The notes: a model not told the origin generated them from the letters alone. 64,000 nt of DNA from Endozoicomonas sp. OPT23 (GCF_009653635.1 NZ_PPFD01000004.1:62001-126000), one strand, 5' to 3'. Shown: positions 20,191-30,963, numbered from the stretch's first letter. Program-made: numbers and translations.

Positions 20191-21912
20191 CTATTTAACA
20201 GCAATAGAGCTGCAACCAGTGGCTGTGAAATAGTTCCATTTAGGTAATGACGCATGACTACCATCCCCTAAATATTCACATAAATTTATATCCTCAGCGG
20301 ATTTTACATAGCCTTTTACACTCATTTGAGAAGCTCTCATGACACACTCTAATTGCCTTGCAGGGATAGGTTTACCATTATACAAAGCCATATATTCATT
20401 ATTGGTTTTGTCAGGAAAATCCACTTTTTTAACATCAGACACCTGAATGCTGCGACCACCAAAGGTAACCTTGCCCTCTACAAGGTCAGCACCTACATGT
20501 TTGGTTCTTACCAGTAGCTTTGTTTGAGGACTTCCATCAGCATCTTTAGGCAAGCGTTCATACATCAAGTTCTCAACCCTTGGTGTACCATTGGGTTCAG
20601 CTGGGGCCGTCGGCTCACGCCAGTTAGCTTTAAAGCTGTCCTGAAGAGTTTTAGTCATAGCCTGATCAGTCTTGATCGCTCCCTGTCCATTATCCACAAC
20701 CACTCTGAATGTAGCCGGACCATTAGCGGCCTGAACTGTACCCATATCACCAAGAATAAACGTGTTGTGGTTCAGAGGAACCAGAGCTCTGATATCAATA
20801 TCCCTGTCAGCTTCATGCTGTATTTTTCCGGCGCAGGTCATGACGCCAGTTGTGTTATCTAACCGGTAGAGTTGATCCTTAACACACACCAGCACCTGGT
20901 TTTCATCTTCCACATCACCTGACACGTTCACACGGTGAATCAGCAGTCTTTCATCAAAGATTTTTAATTTCTCAGCAATTGGGTCAATAAGGTTATTTTC
21001 CCAGTCTGACCATAAGCCTGGAACAAGCTTCTCGGTAGCCGGTTTCAATAAATCAGCATTAACGACTTTTCCTGTTTTCTCAATGCCACCTTGAATTATT
21101 GTCCCTTCTTTCGAGAAATAATCTGTGTTTCGCTCCCAGATTTTCAGGCATATCCGTTTGGTTGGACCACCTTTAGATTCCATGAACGCCCGCATTGGGC
21201 TGGATTCACGCTCATCATCCGTCATAGACCTGAGGTGTTGATAACCACTGTCCAAACTTACTTCTGGCTTTTTCAACTGTTGAACTTCACCCTGAACGGT
21301 AAAAGAGTCTTTATTGTATTTCTGCTTCTCCAGCTTCCAGAGAGCATCCTTGCCTTTATTGTCCAGTATTCCCTTTTCAACCAGGACATCATAATCAGGG
21401 TTAGAAGATCGTTTTTCATAGGCATCAAAAAAGCCTACCTTCGCTTTCTGACCGCCAACTACACGCGTAACCTCAGGGTTATGTTTTATCTGGTCACCAA
21501 CAGCCAGCAGCTTGACCTCAACCGGATTTTCCTGAAAACGCAGTTGTGTTCCATGATTAGCAGGCTTCGACAAAATAGCAAAACTATGGCTATAACCACC
21601 TGCGCCATTCGGTGTCATTCTATTCAGGACGCCACCAGCTCCGCCTATATAGAGGGTTCCATCTGCCGCTTCATAGAGGGTGCTGACTATAGGAAGGCTG
21701 TCTTTGGTTTGACCCTCTTGTAGATATTCGCCATTCGCTGACCCGACAAGTTTTGGGATCTGGAAAGTTTGAGACTCTTCTTTATCATGATCATAGACAG
21801 TGAAAAAACTGATTTGACGGTCTTCACCAAGGTCAAAGAGTTCAACTCCTTCACTGGCCATAACCAAATGAGTCGGGCCTGTAATCGCTGTTTTTTTATT
21901 ATCCAAATTCAT
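20191..21912 (-). CDS. Orphan 573-residue protein, last gene of a four-gene cluster
   Basis: I do not recognise this protein. There is no signal peptide or membrane segment. Segments such as STLYEAADGTLYIGGAGGVL, VLVCVKDQLYRLDNTTGV and LVPLNHNTFILGDMGTVQ look like beta-propeller blades (short strands with a Gly-rich turn). A charged helical middle part (about 190-290) separates them. AGGAGATG lies 4 bases upstream of the ATG, a strong ribosome site. It is preceded on the same strand by three further orphan genes with small gaps, suggesting one transcript. Function unknown; a binding or scaffolding role is a guess. Confidence 0.6.
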   Translation of the reverse strand: MNLDNKKTAITGPTHLVMASEGVELFDLGEDRQISFFTVYDHDKEESQTFQIPKLVGSANGEYLQEGQTKDSLPIVSTLYEAADGTLYIGGAGGVLNRMTPNGAGGYSHSFAILSKPANHGTQLRFQENPVEVKLLAVGDQIKHNPEVTRVVGGQKAKVGFFDAYEKRSSNPDYDVLVEKGILDNKGKDALWKLEKQKYNKDSFTVQGEVQQLKKPEVSLDSGYQHLRSMTDDERESSPMRAFMESKGGPTKRICLKIWERNTDYFSKEGTIIQGGIEKTGKVVNADLLKPATEKLVPGLWSDWENNLIDPIAEKLKIFDERLLIHRVNVSGDVEDENQVLVCVKDQLYRLDNTTGVMTCAGKIQHEADRDIDIRALVPLNHNTFILGDMGTVQAANGPATFRVVVDNGQGAIKTDQAMTKTLQDSFKANWREPTAPAEPNGTPRVENLMYERLPKDADGSPQTKLLVRTKHVGADLVEGKVTFGGRSIQVSDVKKVDFPDKTNNEYMALYNGKPIPARQLECVMRASQMSVKGYVKSAEDINLCEYLGDGSHASLPKWNYFTATGCSSIAVK

Positions 21913-22033
21913 TCTACATCTCCTGCTGCAAAGATATTTTTATATATTCAGTGCAATAGAGAGCGGTTCAGACAAAAGGTTTCTTAATAAAGTGGGAATT
22001 TGACAGTACCACTGACAACTCTGTCAGGTAGAT

Positions 22034-22709
22034 TTACAACAAAGGGGCTTCACCAGAAAGAGTGACAAACTGTATAGTATCTCCAGCCTTTCCTATTCTG
22101 GTCTCTACCGGCTGATTCAACAGATTACGCCATGCATCTTCCGGATCGATGGTATTATCATTTTTATCGCTTTGTTGCTGAACCATCCATAGCTGCTTGA
22201 GCTGGTTCAGTTCTTTCTGAAACTCCTGGTCGCTTTTTTTCAACAACGCGCCACTTTGATGAGCTTCAATCTGCTGTCTTAAGTCAGCCATCAATTCGGA
22301 AACATTCAAACCCTGTTGTGCCAAAAGTTTTTCATCAGGCGGCAACAGTCGAATCCATTCATTACTTCCTTCAACCCTGACACGAATCTCTCCTGCAGGT
22401 TTTTTCTGCAGATGTTGTTGATAGTCTGTCAACATCTGATGGCATTGCTTCAATGTTCTTTCGCCTCTGACTCTATTAACCTGCTCGCTCAGGAGTGTAG
22501 AAACTTTATTTTTCTTCGCTCCAACGACACTTTCTGCTGGTTGAGATTTAGCCAACCTCTCCTTTAACGACTTACCAGTCGTGCTCTTTCCTTTTGCTGT
22601 TTGTCGAGTAACTGCAGGTGGTGACTGAGCCCCCCCTACTGTCTTCTTGCTTTGGTTGTGATGGAGGTGTTGTTCCACCCGATTTACCGACGCCAAAATC
22701 TCCTGACAT
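22034..22709 (-). pseudogene. Orphan gene interrupted at a seven-G tract (frameshifted or phase-variable)
   Basis: A long frame runs from about 22640 down to 22034. Its track-type start would be TTG at 22696 with no ribosome site. In another frame an ATG at 22709 has GAGG 9 bases upstream and encodes MSGDFGVGKSGGTTPPSQPK. That frame runs into the long one exactly at seven consecutive G on the minus strand (C at 22630-22636). Removing one G would join MSGDF... to AQSPPAVTRQTAKGKSTTGK and give a roughly 224-residue protein. The body is charged, helical and Gln/Lys-rich. It could be a slipped tract, a sequencing error or a real mutation. Function unknown. Confidence 0.6.
22630..22636. repeat. 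Homopolymeric C7/G7 tract inside an orphan gene
   Basis: Seven C on the plus strand mark the point where the well-initiated frame from 22709 and the long frame ending at 22034 diverge. One base fewer would restore a single reading frame. Confidence 0.75.
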
Positions 22710-22732
22710 TGCTATTTCCTCACCGTCTGTTT

Positions 22733-22963
22733 TTACTGGAGCCCTTCGGCACTAAAGACAACGATTTTCCCCTGAACATAATCAACCTTTACTTCCCGTT
22801 CGCCGGAATTCCAGATACAGCTGAGTCGGCCAAAATCTTCATCACAATTACTCGGTTTACCCAGAATCCCTTCTACTTCTTCAATATTCATTCCGGCATC
22901 CAGCCTATCGAAAGAAGATTGATTCAAATGTGTACAGCCTGATAAAAATAGAGCTGTTCTCAT
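22733..22963 (-). CDS. Small putative lipoprotein of SmpA/OmlA-like appearance
   Basis: This is a 76-residue protein. The N-terminus MRTALFLSGCTHL has a lipobox-like LSGC with the Cys at residue 10. The remainder (LDAGMNIEEVEGILGKPSNC, then a beta-rich end) resembles the BamE/SmpA/OmlA fold of small outer-membrane lipoproteins. The signal is far shorter than usual, and an in-frame stop lies just upstream, so either the start is unusual or export is not certain. AGGA precedes the ATG. It sits between the 23986 gene and the frameshifted gene in the orphan cluster. Confidence 0.55.
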   Translation of the reverse strand: MRTALFLSGCTHLNQSSFDRLDAGMNIEEVEGILGKPSNCDEDFGRLSCIWNSGEREVKVDYVQGKIVVFSAEGLQ

Positions 22964-22981
22964 TATCGTTTTTCCTGACTA

Positions 22982-23986
22982 TTAGGTTTTCAAGGTAGGT
23001 GGAGGTGTTGGAGGAATATTGCTTCCCGGTTTTTGCTTTACAGGCTTAATCGGAGTCTCTGGCTCGGCAGTTTGTTTTTGAGTGTGTTTTGGAATGTTTT
23101 CATCATCAGGATTTTCTTCAGGCTTCTTTTTTTCCTGCTGCTCTATATCAGGCTTGCTGACCTTCACTCTTGGAACACTGCTTTCATTCTTTTCATCCGG
23201 GTAAGCCTCCAAAGCTACAGGTTCATGCCTTACCTTATTCCATGCCTGCTCCCATTTGTTCTTATAACCGCCTTTATCACCCTCTTCATGCTTGTCATCT
23301 TTCATACACTTGGCTGTCTGTCTCATGACCTCTTTCAGCTGCTCCAGTGTTTTTTTGTCCTGCTCCGGATCATAGTTTTGGAAATTATTTTCTTCGTACT
23401 GTTTCAGGACTTCCAAAGCCAGCTTTTGGTATTCCGCAAACTTCTCCGGTGTTGCCGCCAGCTCTTTTGACATGGGAATCAATGAAATAGGTGTCGACTC
23501 ACCAGGCAGGGTTAGAGTTACCCTTAAGTCTTTTGGGGCATTATTAGGGTCATTAATAAACTGCTGCGCTCTTCCTAACAAAGAATTAGTTTCATAACGT
23601 TTGGTAATGGTTTTTGCTTTGTTCAGCGCCTGAGACTGCTCTTCCTGCAACTGCTCTTTGGTCATGCTGCTGTAGTCTTTTTCGTCTTCCTTTTTACCAG
23701 TCTCTTCTGGCTTAGCAGGGACAGGAGGCTCAGCCTTTTTGCCTTTTTTCTGGTTTACATTGGGCTCTGGTTGTATATGGGCAGCTTTTCGCTTGGATAA
23801 AGGCTTATTTCCAGGCTTTCCCTTCCCCTTTTTACCCTTTGGGATATTCTTCTGAGGATCATCCTCAGTCCTGACCTTATGAGGAGGCATATTCCCGCTT
23901 GTTTTACCCTTTTTTACCTTGTTATGAGGCAAATTTGGGTCAACATGAGCATTGCCTGCAGGCCCAACAGGAGGAAGCACCGACAT
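22982..23986 (-). CDS. Orphan low-complexity protein, first gene of the four-gene cluster
   Basis: This is a 334-residue protein of unknown function. It starts MSVLPPVGPAGNAHVDPN with GGAG about 8 bases upstream; an in-frame ATG at 24010 would add 8 residues with a poorer site. Residues 1-110 are Lys/Gly/Pro-rich and disordered. Residues about 110-240 are helical and charged (Gln, Glu, Lys). The C-terminal 70 residues are again Pro/Glu/Lys-rich. There is no signal peptide or membrane helix. Composition and neighbours suggest a lineage-specific, possibly secreted or scaffold protein, but nothing in the sequence proves it. Confidence 0.6.
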   Translation of the reverse strand: MSVLPPVGPAGNAHVDPNLPHNKVKKGKTSGNMPPHKVRTEDDPQKNIPKGKKGKGKPGNKPLSKRKAAHIQPEPNVNQKKGKKAEPPVPAKPEETGKKEDEKDYSSMTKEQLQEEQSQALNKAKTITKRYETNSLLGRAQQFINDPNNAPKDLRVTLTLPGESTPISLIPMSKELAATPEKFAEYQKLALEVLKQYEENNFQNYDPEQDKKTLEQLKEVMRQTAKCMKDDKHEEGDKGGYKNKWEQAWNKVRHEPVALEAYPDEKNESSVPRVKVSKPDIEQQEKKKPEENPDDENIPKHTQKQTAEPETPIKPVKQKPGSNIPPTPPPTLKT

Positions 23987-24086
23987 GATAAGTCTCCGAA
24001 TAAAAAACACTGATTAGTGCTATCCATCGGCAAACCCTGTCATAAAAACAGTATCAACAGTGATGTACTGCAAAAACTTTCATCAT

Positions 24087-24122
24087 AAAAAAAGCCGCAC
24101 ACCCGGAGGTATGCGGCCTTTT
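24087..24122 (-). terminator. groESL operon terminator
   Basis: GCCGCA and TGCGGC pair around a 12-base loop. The run of A at 24087-24093 gives a U-tract for minus-strand transcripts. It lies about 40 bases past the groEL stop. Confidence 0.8.
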
Positions 24123-24160
24123 AGAGAAGCTGAGCTTCAGGAGGTTAATGGATCATAAGA

Positions 24161-25816
<1,656 letters not shown>

Positions 25817-25861
25817 TTATAAAACAGTTGTAATGGAATTGGAGTATTGGACTGAGTCGAA

Positions 25862-26155
25862 TCAGTCTTCCAGTACAGCGAAGATTTCGCTTTCAGAAAC
25901 GATGATCAGCTCTTCACCGTCGATCTTGACTGTGTCGGAACCAGCGTACTTACCAAAAATCACCTTGTCGCCAACGCTCAAGCTAACAGGACGCTTTTCC
26001 CCGTTGTCCAGAAATACGCCGTCACCAATAGCTACTACAACACCCTGGTTAGGCTTCTCGGTAGCAGAACCTGGCAGTACGATGCCACCAGCGGTAGTGG
26101 TTTCTTCTTCTTCACGACGAACTACAACGCGATCGCGCAACGGACGGATTTTCAT
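25862..26155 (-). CDS. groS: Co-chaperonin GroES (10 kDa)
   Basis: This is a 97-residue protein beginning [20 protein letters not shown], with the mobile loop [20 protein letters not shown] and the GroES signature through to ILIV-type strands. It forms the heptameric lid of GroEL. The ATG at 26155 is chosen over an upstream in-frame ATG at 26191 because it matches family starts and has GGAGAG about 8 bases upstream. It is the first gene of the groESL operon. Confidence 0.98.
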   Translation of the reverse strand: MKIRPLRDRVVVRREEEETTTAGGIVLPGSATEKPNQGVVVAIGDGVFLDNGEKRPVSLSVGDKVIFGKYAGSDTVKIDGEELIIVSESEIFAVLED

Positions 26156-26306
26156 CGATGTATCTCTCCAACTGTTTAGACTGAGTGTCACTATTTAGAA
26201 TCTGTTTAATACAAAACCCGATTGAACACCCAGTCATCATGTAAGACGGTGGTTCTTTACTGGCTCCCTTTATGGAACCGAACCTGTTCTACGGTATGTT
26301 TCTAGG

Positions 26307-26334
26307 TATGGGTAACCAGAGGCTATTTCAAGGG
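26307..26334 (-). promoter_or_regulatory. Sigma32-type heat-shock promoter of groESL
   Basis: On the minus strand, CCCTTGAAA (-35) is followed after 13 bases by ACCCATA (-10), close to the RpoH consensus CTTGAAA / CCCCATNT. It lies about 150 bases upstream of the groES start codon. Confidence 0.75.
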
Positions 26335-26437
26335 GCTGCGTGCAATTATTTTTATTTTTTTAGCAACCGGACCACAAATAGATATGCAGTTCCGGCTGCG
26401 TCTGTTTATCAGAGAATATCTGCAGGATAAGTATTGA

Positions 26438-26914
26438 TCAGTATTTGTGATCATCGTCCCGTTTAAAGTCACCATCAAGGGTGTGATTTATAGTGCGGTT
26501 AACATCTACATCTTCACGGTAGTACTCTGCATCATAGGTCTGACTGGATTGCTGGAACTTCCAGCGCCCGCTTTTAATCATACGTGAAAGAATCAGTTTA
26601 CGTACAAACGGAATCAGCAACAGAATACCGAAGAAGTCTGTAATAAAACCGGGGAAGATAAGGAACAGACCACCAATAGCGATCATCAGACCTTCCAGCA
26701 TCTCAACCGCGGGCATTTCGCCAAAGTTCATTTTTTCCCGAGCTTTCATCAGGGTTTTTACACCCTCGGTGCGAATAATGGTACCACCAGCGAACATGCC
26801 CAGAATCACCAAAGCAACGGTATTAAGAGCACCAATAGAGCCTCCCACCTTGATCAGGGTAATCATTTCAAGGATTGGCAGGACAACAAAAAAGAACAGC
26901 GGGAAGAAGCGCAT
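26438..26914 (-). CDS. fxsA: FxsA family membrane protein
   Basis: This is a 158-residue inner-membrane protein. The hydrophobic N-terminus is FPLFFFVVLPILEMITLIKV, with further membrane segments around residues 28-50 and 75-105. The signature GGLFLIFPGFITDFFGILLL is typical of FxsA, which in E. coli alleviates F exclusion of phage T7. The tail is cytoplasmic and charged. The position next to groES is the same as in E. coli and related genomes. Physiological role otherwise unknown. Confidence 0.93.
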   Translation of the reverse strand: MRFFPLFFFVVLPILEMITLIKVGGSIGALNTVALVILGMFAGGTIIRTEGVKTLMKAREKMNFGEMPAVEMLEGLMIAIGGLFLIFPGFITDFFGILLLIPFVRKLILSRMIKSGRWKFQQSSQTYDAEYYREDVDVNRTINHTLDGDFKRDDDHKY

Positions 26915-27015
26915 TGACGGCTCCGGTTAAAATAGTGTTTTTTATATGGGGTGGAATCATACCTTATTCAAGAGAAACAGACCCCGATTTTATGATTCTT
27001 ACAAAGGCTGTACGT

Positions 27016-28425
27016 TCAAAATTCCAGAGCATTCAGCCTGTCAGATAATTGATGCTCAGCAATAATTTTTTTTACCCATTTCACCATTCCCTGCATAACA
27101 CCCGTTATCAAAGTTCCACCGACAGATGTTATGCCAGCAAGCCTTCCTTCCAAATCTTGCCCCGCAAGCGCTGAAGCACGGACAACCACACCTGCTTCTA
27201 CCTGATACTCAGAGCAGAAAGACAGGTTCCTCATCATACTAAGATCATCAACAGTATCTCCAACAGCCATAACCCTTGTACCAAAGATATCCATTGCTCT
27301 TACAAACCTTGTAACGAAGGCACCTTTCGAGATCGGAAGAGCCACTAAAAACTGACTTCCAGTAAACTCAACACGAGCCAGCAGGCCATAGTTTGCAAAC
27401 AAATACCGCCTTATCTCAGCCTGCTCTTGATCTGTTAGAACTTCGCTAGTGATGAAGGTAGCAATATTTTCATCATTGTCAGATCTGGAAGTAACTTCGG
27501 CTATGCGTATCCCTCTGGCTATCAGACCTCCTCTCACAACCTCATCAAAGCCGAGAAAACTAATGTACTCCTGATTAATAACAAAGCCTGTCTCACTAAC
27601 AGAGATATATTGATTTTCACACTGTACAGGCATCACTTGATCACTAAAACTGCCAGCATTCAGACGACGAACTTCCAGGTTTCGGCCCAGAGCACAAGCG
27701 CAAATTGCATAGTCCGGTACCGGCAACCCATTTTCCGTATAGAAAGTTACTACAGAAGCCAATGGATTATGCGTCACAATAGTCAGTCGTATACGGCCCT
27801 GAGCACGCCAGTAGTTAATAAAACCCCTGAACATTTCTCTCTTTTTTCTTTCATCCTCGGAATCAGCTAGTCGAGCAGGAAGAAGGGTGTCATCCAGATC
27901 ACTCAGTATGGTCAACTGCACACCTGCGGGTAATTGATTCATTAAAGTATTTAATTCATCAAGTAAGGATTGCAGGGACGCTATCGTTAAATTCTCAGGT
28001 TGACCCGGATTCTGACCTCCTCCACCTCCAGCACTGGAAGAGGGCTCGCTGGAGGATGGAGATTCATTCATCCAGGAGTCGTCTGATGCCTGACTGACTA
28101 AATCTTCAGGTCTACCTTCGCTGGTCAGAGAAGTTTTCCCTGCCTGATCAGGCTGAGTCTCTTGAGATGGCAAGGGCACTTGAATAACCCAATGATCAAT
28201 AGATCCACCACCTAAATCATGACCTCCATCACCACCCCCTCCGCCACCGGAAAGCAAAACCTTACTACCAATATTCGAATCAGGAAAACCACTGAACAGT
28301 GAAGCATTCACACGGTAAGTGTGCGTAACCAGAGTAGAAGTAAGGTTTTGAGCTGCGGCGGGAATAGCAAACAGAAGGAAAATGATTTTTGCATAACGGG
28401 GCAGTAACACTGAAGGAAAAAACAT
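27016..28425 (-). CDS. Secreted HAD-superfamily protein with Gly-rich linker
   Basis: This is a 469-residue protein. A Sec signal covers about residues 1-25 (FLLFAIPAAAQN). Next comes a low-complexity region with Gly runs and Ser/Pro stretches (about 55-145). From about 165 a HAD phosphatase domain begins: motif I SDLDDTLLPAR (Asp176, Asp178), motif II VTHNP (Thr218), a Lys in PISKGAF (Lys367), and motif IV VGDTVDDLSMM (Asp390, Asp394). The order resembles the Cof/sucrose-phosphatase-like subgroup. Exported HAD phosphatases are unusual; the substrate is unknown. GGAGG lies upstream of the ATG. It stands alone between fxsA and a HugZ-like gene. Confidence 0.75.
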   Translation of the reverse strand: MFFPSVLLPRYAKIIFLLFAIPAAAQNLTSTLVTHTYRVNASLFSGFPDSNIGSKVLLSGGGGGGDGGHDLGGGSIDHWVIQVPLPSQETQPDQAGKTSLTSEGRPEDLVSQASDDSWMNESPSSSEPSSSAGGGGGQNPGQPENLTIASLQSLLDELNTLMNQLPAGVQLTILSDLDDTLLPARLADSEDERKKREMFRGFINYWRAQGRIRLTIVTHNPLASVVTFYTENGLPVPDYAICACALGRNLEVRRLNAGSFSDQVMPVQCENQYISVSETGFVINQEYISFLGFDEVVRGGLIARGIRIAEVTSRSDNDENIATFITSEVLTDQEQAEIRRYLFANYGLLARVEFTGSQFLVALPISKGAFVTRFVRAMDIFGTRVMAVGDTVDDLSMMRNLSFCSEYQVEAGVVVRASALAGQDLEGRLAGITSVGGTLITGVMQGMVKWVKKIIAEHQLSDRLNALEF

Positions 28426-28490
28426 CTTCTCTACCTCCGCCAGAACAGGGATAGAGAAGTATAGTGCCTATTTAAAAATCAGCTTCCGTT

Positions 28491-29213
28491 TTACGCAACC
28501 TTCGCCATGGCAACCAACTGCTTACGGGCAGACATTGGGTCAACGACCTCTTCGCTGAATGGGATACGAACCACACGGCTGCCAATCAACAGGTGCATAC
28601 CTTCAGAGTCCAGGCCTGCCATTTTCGGTTCAACAGCTTCAGGCAACTCAATACCAGCAGCCTTGCAGTACTTAACCAGCGCATCACCATGGTCTTCATT
28701 CATGTGTTTCACCATGCCCTGCTCAATAGCACCATGGAACGGATTTACTTTCTGAACCAGTTCATTTTTAACCCACCAGATCTTCCCAAAGCCAGCAATA
28801 AAGCGACCTCTCACCAGTTTGATGCGATAGAAATCAAAACCATGGGCCTTGTGATAACCCTTGGCAGCCGGGAAAAAGCTGTAATAGCGGGCTTCCAAAT
28901 CAGTCAGACTCTCATCGTCTTTTTCTACACGTTCTGCATCACCAATCCAGGTCAGTCGACCGCCCAGATGGACATCATCAAAACCTGTTTCGCTGACAAT
29001 CAGGGAAACCTTCGGGTTGGCTTCAATGTTTTTAGTATGCTGTGCAATTCGGCTGATCAGAATAACCGGATTACCTTCACCGTCCAGACAGTAAGGCATA
29101 ACCGAGCCAAACGGATAACCTGGAACGTCATCGGAATGGGTGGAAAGAACACCGTGGTATTCGTTCAGTAATAAACTTCGAGCATCGTTTGCAGCCTGAA
29201 CCTTAGGTTCCAT
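28491..29213 (-). CDS. HugZ-like pyridoxamine-phosphate-oxidase-fold protein with DUF2470 domain
   Basis: This is a 240-residue protein. The N-terminal split-barrel flavin/heme-binding domain covers about residues 5-150 (LLLNEYHGVLSTHSDDVPGY, PVILISRIAQHTKNIEANP). The C-terminal DUF2470 domain includes HMNEDHGDALVKYCKAAGI. HugZ homologues bind heme and can open its ring to release iron; others of this fold bind flavin. CAGGGGAAATT precedes the ATG. It is divergent from the SDR gene at 29483 with repeat copy D between. No heme uptake genes are adjacent, so heme use is unproven. Confidence 0.85.
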   Translation of the reverse strand: MEPKVQAANDARSLLLNEYHGVLSTHSDDVPGYPFGSVMPYCLDGEGNPVILISRIAQHTKNIEANPKVSLIVSETGFDDVHLGGRLTWIGDAERVEKDDESLTDLEARYYSFFPAAKGYHKAHGFDFYRIKLVRGRFIAGFGKIWWVKNELVQKVNPFHGAIEQGMVKHMNEDHGDALVKYCKAAGIELPEAVEPKMAGLDSEGMHLLIGSRVVRIPFSEEVVDPMSARKQLVAMAKVA

Positions 29214-29257
29214 AATTTCCCCTGTTAAATTCTATTGTCTATGCAGCTCTTTGCACA

Positions 29258-29359
29258 TGTACAGGCACACGCAGTGGAACATTAGATAAACCTTTTGCCA
29301 GCCTCCGGCGGGTAAAAGATTTATGAATTCGGATGCCCAGATACATACTGGCTACTTAA
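29258..29359 (+). repeat. Diverged palindromic intergenic repeat, copy D
   Basis: The order of blocks is the same as copy B: CAGGCACACGCAGTGGAACA, ATTAGAT, a central stem CTTTTGCC / GGTAAAAG, GAATTCGGATGCC and a final GGCTACTTAA. Its sequence has drifted. It lies in the divergent promoter region between the HugZ-like and SDR genes. Confidence 0.6.
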
Positions 29360-29482
29360 ATCATGGCAGCGATTATATAAGAATGAGATTGATTATCAAT
29401 CACTATGAGTATGTACATCTACGTAGAGTAACAATACATGGTAGTATTTACTGCGCTCAAAGGAATATGAAAGAACAATAAT

Positions 29483-30244
29483 ATGAATCTTAACAACAGT
29501 AACATTCTGATCACTGGAGCCGCCCGTGGACTGGGCAAAGCCATGGCTCTTCACCTTGCAGAAAAAGGTGCCAATGTCGGCCTGGTCGACCTGGCCGGCG
29601 AAGCTTTGGATCTGGCCGTTGAAGAGTGTAAGGCTCTGGGAGTCAACGCCGTAGCCTTACCGACTAACGTTGCCAGCGAACAGGACGTAGAAGCTTCCAT
29701 TACCAAGGCCAAAGAAGCACTTGGACCTCTTAATGGTTTGGTCAATAACGCCGGTATTCTGAAAGACGGCATGCTGGTAAAAGCCAAAGACGGTCAAGTG
29801 ACCGGCAAACTGGCGCTGTCTCAGTGGCAATCAGTGATTGACGTCAATCTGACCGGTGTATTCCTGTGTGGCCGTGAAGTGGCTGCCAGTATGATTGAGT
29901 CCGGCTCCAAAGGTGCCATCATCAACATCGCCAGTATTTCCAGAGCCGGTAACTTTGGTCAAACCAACTATTCAGCGGCGAAAGCAGGCGTTGTTGCCAT
30001 GGCAACGACCTGGGCAAAAGAGCTGGCTCGTTATGGCATCCGTGGTGCTGCTATTGCTCCCGGTATGATCGAAACCGAAATGACGCTGAGCATGAAACCG
30101 GAAGCACGAGCCAAGATGAATCAGGGTATTCCCGCTGGTCGAATGGGTGATCCCAAAGAGATCGCTGAAACGGTCGCCTTTATTTTTGAAAATGACTACT
30201 TCAACGGTCGGGTTCTTGAGCTGGATGGCGGACTGCGCATCTGA
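29483..30244 (+). CDS. Short-chain dehydrogenase/reductase (FabG-like)
   Basis: This is a 253-residue classical SDR. The NAD(P) glycine motif is [24 protein letters not shown] follows at about residue 88, and the catalytic Ser and YxxxK are in [20 protein letters not shown] (Tyr157 region, AAKAG). The end is ELDGGLRI. Such enzymes reduce or oxidise keto/hydroxy substrates, often 3-ketoacyl groups. There is no fatty acid synthesis or PHA gene beside it, so the physiological substrate is unknown. It appears to be a single gene. Confidence 0.9.
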   Translation: MNLNNSNILITGAARGLGKAMALHLAEKGANVGLVDLAGEALDLAVEECKALGVNAVALPTNVASEQDVEASITKAKEALGPLNGLVNNAGILKDGMLVKAKDGQVTGKLALSQWQSVIDVNLTGVFLCGREVAASMIESGSKGAIINIASISRAGNFGQTNYSAAKAGVVAMATTWAKELARYGIRGAAIAPGMIETEMTLSMKPEARAKMNQGIPAGRMGDPKEIAETVAFIFENDYFNGRVLELDGGLRI

Positions 30245-30422
30245 TCAATATGAGCAGCTGTTTCATGATAGCGGCTGCTCAGCTCTGCATACTTATCTAA
30301 CAATGATGTCAGTACCACCAACACTCTTCTGAAACTTATTGCCTTTATCCCGTTCTAACAGGTATCACTATTCGGGCTGCGACTTGGCGGAGCCAGGTTA
30401 TGTCATATAGGGAAACCACTGA

Positions 30423-30866
30423 ATGTATTTAGAAGGCTCTCTCAACAGTTCGACTATCAAGTCACCTACAATAAAAAATCAAGAGTCTGACCACTCAGAA
30501 CCTTTACTGGCTACAGTCTTGCCACGCACAAGTCGTCCACAGGAGCTTGTGGATCTGGATCAATTCGAAGTCCGAATTGCTCGGGCTCGTGAGCTGGTAC
30601 TTAACCTGGGTATTTCAAAGAGTGATTGTGGCTTTATTCCTCTTGTTGTTCGAGTGAACTTTGCTTTGGCTGGGAAAAAGCCTGAACTATCTCCCTACGA
30701 TTCAGAAGACGATCGTCAAATCGCTCAATACATTGCAGATGAACGTTTGCAACGAAGTGATTACGTCAAAGCCATAGAGCTTGCGCCTCAATGGTTTTCG
30801 TTTGTTCCGAATGATATGCAAATTTATCTTCGTACAGCCAAATTTCTCGTGGATATAAAAAAGTAA
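30423..30866 (+). CDS. Hypothetical 147-residue protein
   Basis: I do not recognise a family. The N-terminal 45 residues are Ser/Thr-rich and probably disordered. Residues 45-147 are mixed charged and hydrophobic (FEVRIARARELVLNLGISKS, then DDRQIAQYIADERLQRSDYV), consistent with a small helical cytoplasmic domain. There is no signal or membrane segment. The start ATG at 30423 has AGGGA about 9 bases upstream. It is followed by the alkyltransferase-like gene about 100 bases later. It is credible as a gene but function is unknown. Confidence 0.5.
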   Translation: MYLEGSLNSSTIKSPTIKNQESDHSEPLLATVLPRTSRPQELVDLDQFEVRIARARELVLNLGISKSDCGFIPLVVRVNFALAGKKPELSPYDSEDDRQIAQYIADERLQRSDYVKAIELAPQWFSFVPNDMQIYLRTAKFLVDIKK

Positions 30867-30963
30867 GCATCAATAGCTGTTATCTGTGACTCATTGAACA
30901 CAGGACATTTAGCCAACAGTTGATATATGCTATTTGATTGCATTTTTTCCCTGGAGAATTTTC

